Made by a program: the position numbers and the translations under genes. DNA of 22,194 nt from Phallusia fumigata (lineage: Eukaryota > Chordata > Ascidiacea > Phlebobranchia > Ascidiidae): assembly GCA_008931825.1 (NCBI GenBank), contig QXVZ01003498.1, forward strand, positions 1 to 22,194, read 5' to 3'. Of this stretch, positions 20,001 to 22,194 are shown piece after piece (position 1 is the first letter of the stretch; every line of letters begins with the position of its first letter). The notes under the pieces are model-generated. The model had not been told where the DNA came from. It saw nothing but the letters and a program-made list of their open reading frames with translations, and searched no databases.

Positions 20001-21823
20001 TGACTGGGAAGTAATAGGAAACAATTGACTTTCAATTCTACAATTAATTGGTGTTATTGGCTGCCCTGGAAACTGATGGTGATTTGAAGATAAGAAGTTG
20101 TAAATTTGACGCCTGCACGGGTCCACGATTGACGGTCTGACTCACTTTTTAGCCTCATGTGCGTCACAAACCCTAATTGCAGTCAATTTATTAGCAAATA
20201 GCTAGACTTCCAGACGTCAATTTTTGACGTAACCTGAAAATTAAAATCTATTTTAAACATCACCTCCACTACAGCCGGAAGTAAGTTGAGTTTTTTAACC
20301 TCAGAAAGGTCCGAAATCCACCCTAAAACATTTTGGCACAAGTTGTTTTTTCACATAACCTTATATTTTTTTCAAAGGTTTATGTCAGCAGTCTCACAAA
20401 CTCAGATTTGTTGTTGATTCTCACAAAGGCATTTTCAGGAATATCGCAAGAATGCCTTCACAAAATGGTTGAATTTAACTCGTTGGTATGTATAACTAAC
20501 TGTAAATGGAACCGTACCTTACTTTACAGTATTGTTTTTCCTTTGTTTTTTGTACCCTGCTGCTTGCCGATGCACATTTCTAATGAAATGTTTAATGGAT
20601 TTGAATATAACTTTCTCTGATAGATATGGTCATGAAGTTATGCTATCTGTTTTATATCATTTGGTGATGAAGTTGTGCCATTTGATTCTTTTTACCCCAT
20701 AGCCCCAACCCTCATTGGTTACCCTGCTAGCCCCCTAAAATTGGTCAAATTATTAAACAATGTTCAAATTAGCTAAAATTTAGACAGTTTGTGTAACATG
20801 TCATTATGTTGCATTAACTGACCTGTTTTACTTTATAGGCCAAGTGGTTAACCCGCTAACCCCAGAAAGTTAATGTTTTTTTTTAATCTTCAACACAATA
20901 CAAAAAAGGTTCTGTGCATGTAGTGGTACTAAATTTAATACAATTTAGTTTGGGTACTATTTTCATCCACTTGACCCTATAGCCTCAGCCGTTACCCCAC
21001 CTCCTAATTGGATAAAACTATTAAACATTATTCATTAATGAAAGTTTGGCAGTTTGTAGAACATGCCATCATGGTGCATCAATTGCTATGTTTAAGCAGA
21101 TGGTTGCACTGCCAGCCCCCTCAAGAGGTCAAATTTCTAAACAAGGTCTGAATTTTGTGAAACTTAGTCCACTAAAATGGGCTCAATTGTTAAACAATGT
21201 TCAAGTTAGATGAAATTTAGGCTGTTTGTATATCATATCAGAGGGATGCATTGATTGCTGTGTTTAACTTTATAAACATTTGTCATAGTAGTTGACTAAG
21301 TTTTTAGATTGGGGTATAATTTGTTATAATTACCAACGTTTTCATTAAATAAAATTAATCACTTTCAATCAATTTCAAATAGCTGCTACTGTTCTCACAT
21401 ATATTAATTACACCCTACAATTAAATCTACAACTTTGCATTTGTGGGATCACATGCGTTTCTGTCTGCAGAAACAATCATGTCAATAAAAGCTTGGGTAA
21501 CTCTTGAGGCCCAAAGTAAAATAAAGCACTAAAATATATCCTTTTTAAAATTGGGTATTAGTGTATATGTATAGAATGACAATGAGGTAAAAGCCACTCT
21601 TCCAGTCAATGTGTTGTATTTATATGTTTAGGTTCAGTCTCAGATTGTGGTTGAACGTTCTTGGGCACACCTTGGATCTCCATGGGAATTTAATTTGCGT
21701 GATATGACTTGCTGGTGCACTCTAGTGGCTGAAGATATTGAAAATGACTTAGCAGAAGATGCATCCAAACATATGTACTTAGTTTACAGTGAGCGACTCC
21801 GAACAGTTGCTGATCGAAAAAAA
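5079..21823 (+). CDS. MDN1: Midasin, 5' part, 31 exons visible (partial at 3' end; internal assembly gap)
   Basis: Midasin is the nuclear dynein-like AAA+ ATPase that pulls assembly factors (Ytm1/WDR12, Rsa4/NLE1) off pre-60S ribosomes. Exons, all with GT-AG borders and consistent phase: 5079-5110, 5534-5718, 5794-5895, 6255-6308, 6441-6536, 6609-6703, 6771-6980, 7048-7160, 7394-7574, 7989-8131, 8206-8327, 8651-8846, 8976-9036, 9693-9807, 10033-10204, 10436-10586, 10665-10789, 10962-11117, 11544-11693, 11764-11936, 12074-12251, 12610-12686 (cut by N), 12712-12822, 12947-13038, 13103-13230, 13653-13868, 14116-14321, 14593-14715, 15092-15289, 20378-20485, 21632-21823. About 962 codons precede the gap and 458 follow it. 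Family-typical stretches include GPIGCGKT, GETGVGKT, GETSTGKT and GSPGGGKT (Walker A) and NNHEHTD. AAA6, linker, D/E-rich and MIDAS regions lie beyond the window. The start MSSTED was chosen because it is the first ATG after a strong acceptor and its phase fits exon 2; the protein before AAA1 is about 106 residues. Introns over 300 bases at 5111-5533, 7575-7988, 8328-8650, 11118-11543, 12252-12609, 13231-13652 and 14716-15091 show nothing I recognise. Confidence 0.95.
6010..6083. repeat. Start of an interspersed repeat with a perfect hairpin and poly-T
   Basis: TTATGGGTCCCCTTCCTCGAAGGGGAC contains a perfect 9-base inverted repeat, GTCCCCTTC / GAAGGGGAC, with a CTC loop. Then ATATTGTTTTTACTCTG and a long T run follow up to the N at 6084. 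The same opening recurs at about 9146 with the second hairpin arm lost, so this is one repeat family. Confidence 0.6.
6084..6084. other. Probable scaffold gap after a poly-T run
   Basis: The N follows directly on a run of more than 20 T in the MDN1 intron 5896-6254. No coding sequence is lost, since exons on both sides join in phase. The repeat that starts at about 6010 breaks off here. Confidence 0.6.
8206..11117 (+). other. MDN1: Midasin AAA2 module
   Basis: Exons 11-18. Walker A GETGVGKT lies at residues 427-434 (8273-8296), followed by SSSDLLGGYKP, typical of midasin AAA2. Walker B WILLDEINLAS is at 580-590 in the exon starting at 10033. Sensor-1 AAMNPATDVGKRNLP and the arginine finger region VRNRFTEI are in exon 10436-10586. 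The C-terminal helical lid with HKPHYSLRTLCRAL spans the 10665 and 10962 exons. All catalytic motifs look intact, so this module is probably a working ATPase site. Confidence 0.92.
9146..9610. repeat. Interspersed repeat copy in MDN1 intron 9037-9692
   Basis: Features in order: GGGTCCCCTTCCT opening, CACTCTG plus T run, ATGAAATGTTT-GTGGATTT, a unit with TTACCCCATTAGCCCCCTAAAATGGG and CAGTTTGTTGAACAT, and a tail from 9445 with ACAACTTTGCAT, CAGAAACGATCAT and AAAAGCT. The same blocks appear in the same order at 20530-21610. No coding capacity is seen, so it is a non-autonomous repeat. Confidence 0.7.
11544..12686 (+). other. MDN1: Midasin AAA3 module, truncated by N at 12687
   Basis: Walker A GETSTGKT is at residues 833-840 (11801-11824). 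Next come RINNHEHTDLQEYIG, Walker B WVILDELNLAP (896-906), ETQEVVKAHPR and sensor-1 ATQNPPGLYGGRK. The reading frame stops making sense at the N: SRAFRN plus one base precedes it, and non-coding sequence follows. The expected R-F arginine-finger end of AAA3 is lost. Confidence 0.9.
12687..12687. other. Scaffold gap hiding the AAA3 end and most of AAA4 of MDN1
   Basis: The single N splits an MDN1 exon. Coding similarity stops one base before it and intron-like sequence (to the acceptor at 12711) follows. About 300 residues present in human midasin between these points are absent. The N most likely stands for a gap of unknown length containing several exons. Confidence 0.85.
12712..13868 (+). 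other. MDN1: Midasin AAA4, C-terminal part only, and AAA4-AAA5 linker
   Basis: After the gap the first exon reads LSPALRNRMTEIW, the arginine-finger segment of AAA4. The lid (FVISVRDLLTW, FIHAACLVYVDGLGSG) and the linker to AAA5 follow. Walker A, Walker B and sensor-1 of AAA4 are not in the window. Exons used: 12712-12822, 12947-13038, 13103-13230, 13653-13868. Confidence 0.88.
15350..15355 (-). terminator. Distal poly(A) signal AATAAA for the LRR gene
   Basis: A canonical AATAAA on the minus strand lies about 600 bases past the main stop and some 60 bases before the MDN1 exon ending at 15289. Another AATAAA is at 15698-15703. Use of the distal one would keep the nested transcript just inside the intron. 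Apart from the alternative tail at 15625-15663, the stretch 15290-15947 shows no coding signal on the minus strand and fits a 3' UTR. Confidence 0.4.
15625..16002 (-). other. Alternative 3' splice route in the last exon of the LRR gene
   Basis: The last coding exon contains a perfect donor, CTAAAC followed by GTAAGT, with the exon side ending at 16002. The next good acceptor (CTTATTTACAG) opens at 15663 in the right phase and gives 12 residues, MTDSSYYPLYGY, then TGA at 15627-15625. The reading through the donor instead ends at the TAA at 15950-15948. Neither route gives a membrane helix or TIR domain. Confidence 0.4.
15947..15952 (-). terminator. Poly(A) signal AATAAA overlapping the stop codon
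   Basis: On the minus strand the end of the LRR gene reads AGA AAA TAA AAA, so AATAAA overlaps the stop codon. Use of it would give a very short 3' UTR of a few tens of bases. Confidence 0.35.
15948..19855 (-). CDS. Secreted TLR-ectodomain-like leucine-rich-repeat protein, nested antisense in an MDN1 intron
   Basis: Twelve exons in transcript order: 19855-19353, 19227-19003, 18927-18715, 18636-18447, 18377-18289, 18215-18067, 18007-17855, 17668-17495, 17418-17147, 16914-16711, 16641-16480, 16130-15948. Phases agree throughout. Without the duplicated 132 bases in exon 1 the product is about 794 residues. It has a signal peptide (MLRWWTLVLLSSLSNACFA), an N-cap with C35, C37 and C52, then about 26 repeats of the LxxLxLxxN type (for example LQTLNLSNN, LRHLDLSKN). 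A C-cap follows, with C702-x-C704 and C748/C765. This order and length match Toll-like receptor ectodomains. No hydrophobic membrane helix or TIR domain follows; the protein ends LIMLRK. I infer a secreted pattern-binding or decoy protein. An upstream in-frame ATG at 20035 would put 60 residues before the signal peptide, so the inner ATG (AAACATG context) is preferred. It could also be another LRR family with TLR-like caps. Confidence 0.85.
16295..16420. mobile_element. 126-base inverted-repeat element in an intron of the LRR gene
   Basis: The left arm TGCTAGAGAATGTGTATGGTG matches, with small gaps, the reverse complement of the right arm (TGCCAGAGAACTTGTATATGG). Inside are two CTCTGATGATG direct repeats (16321 and 16348) and a hairpin GATGATGCA-TGAG-TGCATTATC (16325-16346, one G-U pair). 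It resembles a MITE. No target duplication is visible. Confidence 0.5.
19365..19627. repeat. Exact 131-base direct duplication around N 19496
   Basis: Bases 19365-19495 and 19497-19627 are identical, separated only by one N. Each copy is 131 bases, so with the N the insertion is 132 bases and keeps frame. The encoded 44 residues therefore appear twice in exon 1 of the nested gene. Identity without a single difference, with an N exactly at the junction, points to two overlapping contig ends joined without merging. Confidence 0.93.
19856..19868 (-). promoter_or_regulatory. Possible splice acceptor before the nested gene's start codon
   Basis: On the minus strand TTTTCAAG lies 7 bases before AAC-ATG (start codon at 19855-19853). 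It could be a trans-splice or 5' UTR splice acceptor, and would explain why the in-frame ATG at 20035 is not used. The pyrimidine tract is short, so this is weak. Confidence 0.3.
20107..20282 (-). promoter_or_regulatory. Probable promoter of the nested LRR gene: bZIP-type and ETS-type motifs
   Basis: Five TGACG cores on either strand (20107-20111, 20130-20134, 20162-20166, 20215-20219, 20225-20229), one AP-1 consensus TGACTCA (20138-20144) and one CCGGAAGT ETS motif (20275-20282) fall in 176 bases. The copy at 20225-20232 is TGACGTAA, a CRE/ATF-like site. The block lies about 250-430 bases upstream of the start codon at 19855, inside the MDN1 intron. CREB/ATF, AP-1 and ETS factors bind such motifs; their use here is inferred. 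Confidence 0.4.
20530..21610. repeat. Longer copy of the same interspersed repeat, with multiplied internal unit
   Basis: In MDN1 intron 20486-21631. It shares the ATGAAATGTTTAATGGATTT block near 20584 and the tail ACAACTTTGCAT...CAGAAACAATCAT from 21428 with the 9146-9610 copy. Between them are about four divergent units instead of one. Each has AGCCCCCTAAAAT-like, ATTAAACAATGTTCAA-like and CAGTTTGT-like blocks (near 20725, 20990, 21110 and 21175). Confidence 0.65.
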
Positions 21824-22194
21824 GTAAAGAACAATATTTTTTATTTTTCTTGATTTTTGGAGTGTTTATAACTAACATTATCTGGCTGACTAGCTAACAA
21901 CATGATCATCAACATTTACTATTTTGTATTTTTGTGAGTAAAAATTAAAAATAAGTATGGAAACCTGTTTTCAAAAAAAGGCCAATGCAAAACCCAAACA
22001 AAAATGGATTTGGTTTAAATATGTCAAGCCATATATGGAAATCAACATGCATATATTAAAACATATGTGAAAAAGTGTGGTGTCTTCAGAATGTGTGTAA
22101 TGTCAACAAAAGTTTCAGTGTCAAAATATAAAATGTAAAAACACCACTCTGGAAAAAATAAAAAACATTGGGCCTGGTTGCAGAAATACAGTAA
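21824..22194. other. Start of the next MDN1 intron, to the window edge
   Basis: This follows the donor GTAAAG after exon 21632-21823. I see no midasin-like coding sequence on the plus strand and nothing on the minus strand. A weak acceptor TTGCAG lies at 22178-22183, but the 11 bases after it cannot be tested. Confidence 0.5.

Larger units (their letters stand above)
14116..21823 (+). other. MDN1: Midasin AAA5 module, interrupted by the 5.1 kb intron
   Basis: Walker A GSPGGGKT is at 14229-14252, followed by RINLSEQT and ASDLFGEDLP. Walker B WVVLDELNLAS is cut by an intron exactly between E and L (exons ending 14715 and starting 15092). Sensor-1 ACQNPLQEGGGRKGLP and the finger FLNRFTQ end exon 15092-15289. 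The next midasin residues, VYVSSLTNSDL, resume at 20378, so the intron between is 5088 bases. Exon 21632-21823 carries GSPWEFNLRDM and LVYSERLRT of the lid. Confidence 0.92.

Noticed and set aside
19340..20035. Upstream start (ATG at 20035) for the LRR gene
   Set aside because: It would put the hydrophobic signal sequence about 60 residues inside. The ATG at 19855 gives a normal signal peptide at the N-terminus and a better start context.

Overview
The window reads as a piece of an animal genome, most likely an ascidian tunicate of the Ciona type. It is AT-rich, the genes are split into many small exons, and some introns are very short (59 and 69 bases). The main protein is a clear animal midasin. 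A pyrimidine-rich splice acceptor lies 8 bases before its start codon, as expected for an mRNA that may receive a spliced leader. The genus is an inference; no species-diagnostic gene is present. Single N characters at 5046, 6084, 12687 and 19496 look like scaffold joins of unknown size rather than miscalled bases. At least two of them distort the genes.

Layout. Bases 1 to about 5070 hold no gene I can support. They contain a degraded hAT-type miniature element (4733-4924), a 29-base tandem triplet (4095-4180) and a cluster of AATCCGCGCAC motifs. From 5079 to 21823 on the plus strand runs the 5' part of MDN1 (midasin, the giant AAA+ ATPase of 60S ribosome assembly) in 31 visible exons. They cover AAA1, AAA2, AAA3, the tail of AAA4 and AAA5. 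The gene continues past the right edge. At N 12687 the end of AAA3 and most of AAA4 are missing; these are core parts in every midasin, so sequence has probably been lost in the assembly.

The largest visible MDN1 intron (15290-20377) carries a complete second gene on the minus strand (19855 down to 15948, 12 exons). It encodes a secreted protein of about 794 residues: signal peptide, N-terminal cysteine cap, about 26 leucine-rich repeats and a four-cysteine C-terminal cap. This is the architecture of a Toll-like receptor ectodomain, but no transmembrane segment or TIR domain follows. It is the most interesting object here: a possible soluble TLR-like receptor or decoy nested antisense in a ribosome-biogenesis gene, with its own promoter-like region of bZIP and ETS motifs. 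Exon 1 contains an exact 131-base duplication around N 19496 that is almost certainly an assembly artefact.

The introns also hold an interspersed repeat family in at least two MDN1 introns, with variable numbers of an internal tandem unit, and a 126-base inverted-repeat element in an intron of the nested gene. The two genes have no known functional link. The relation is positional: opposite transcription through the same intron could cause interference, but the sequence alone cannot show that.
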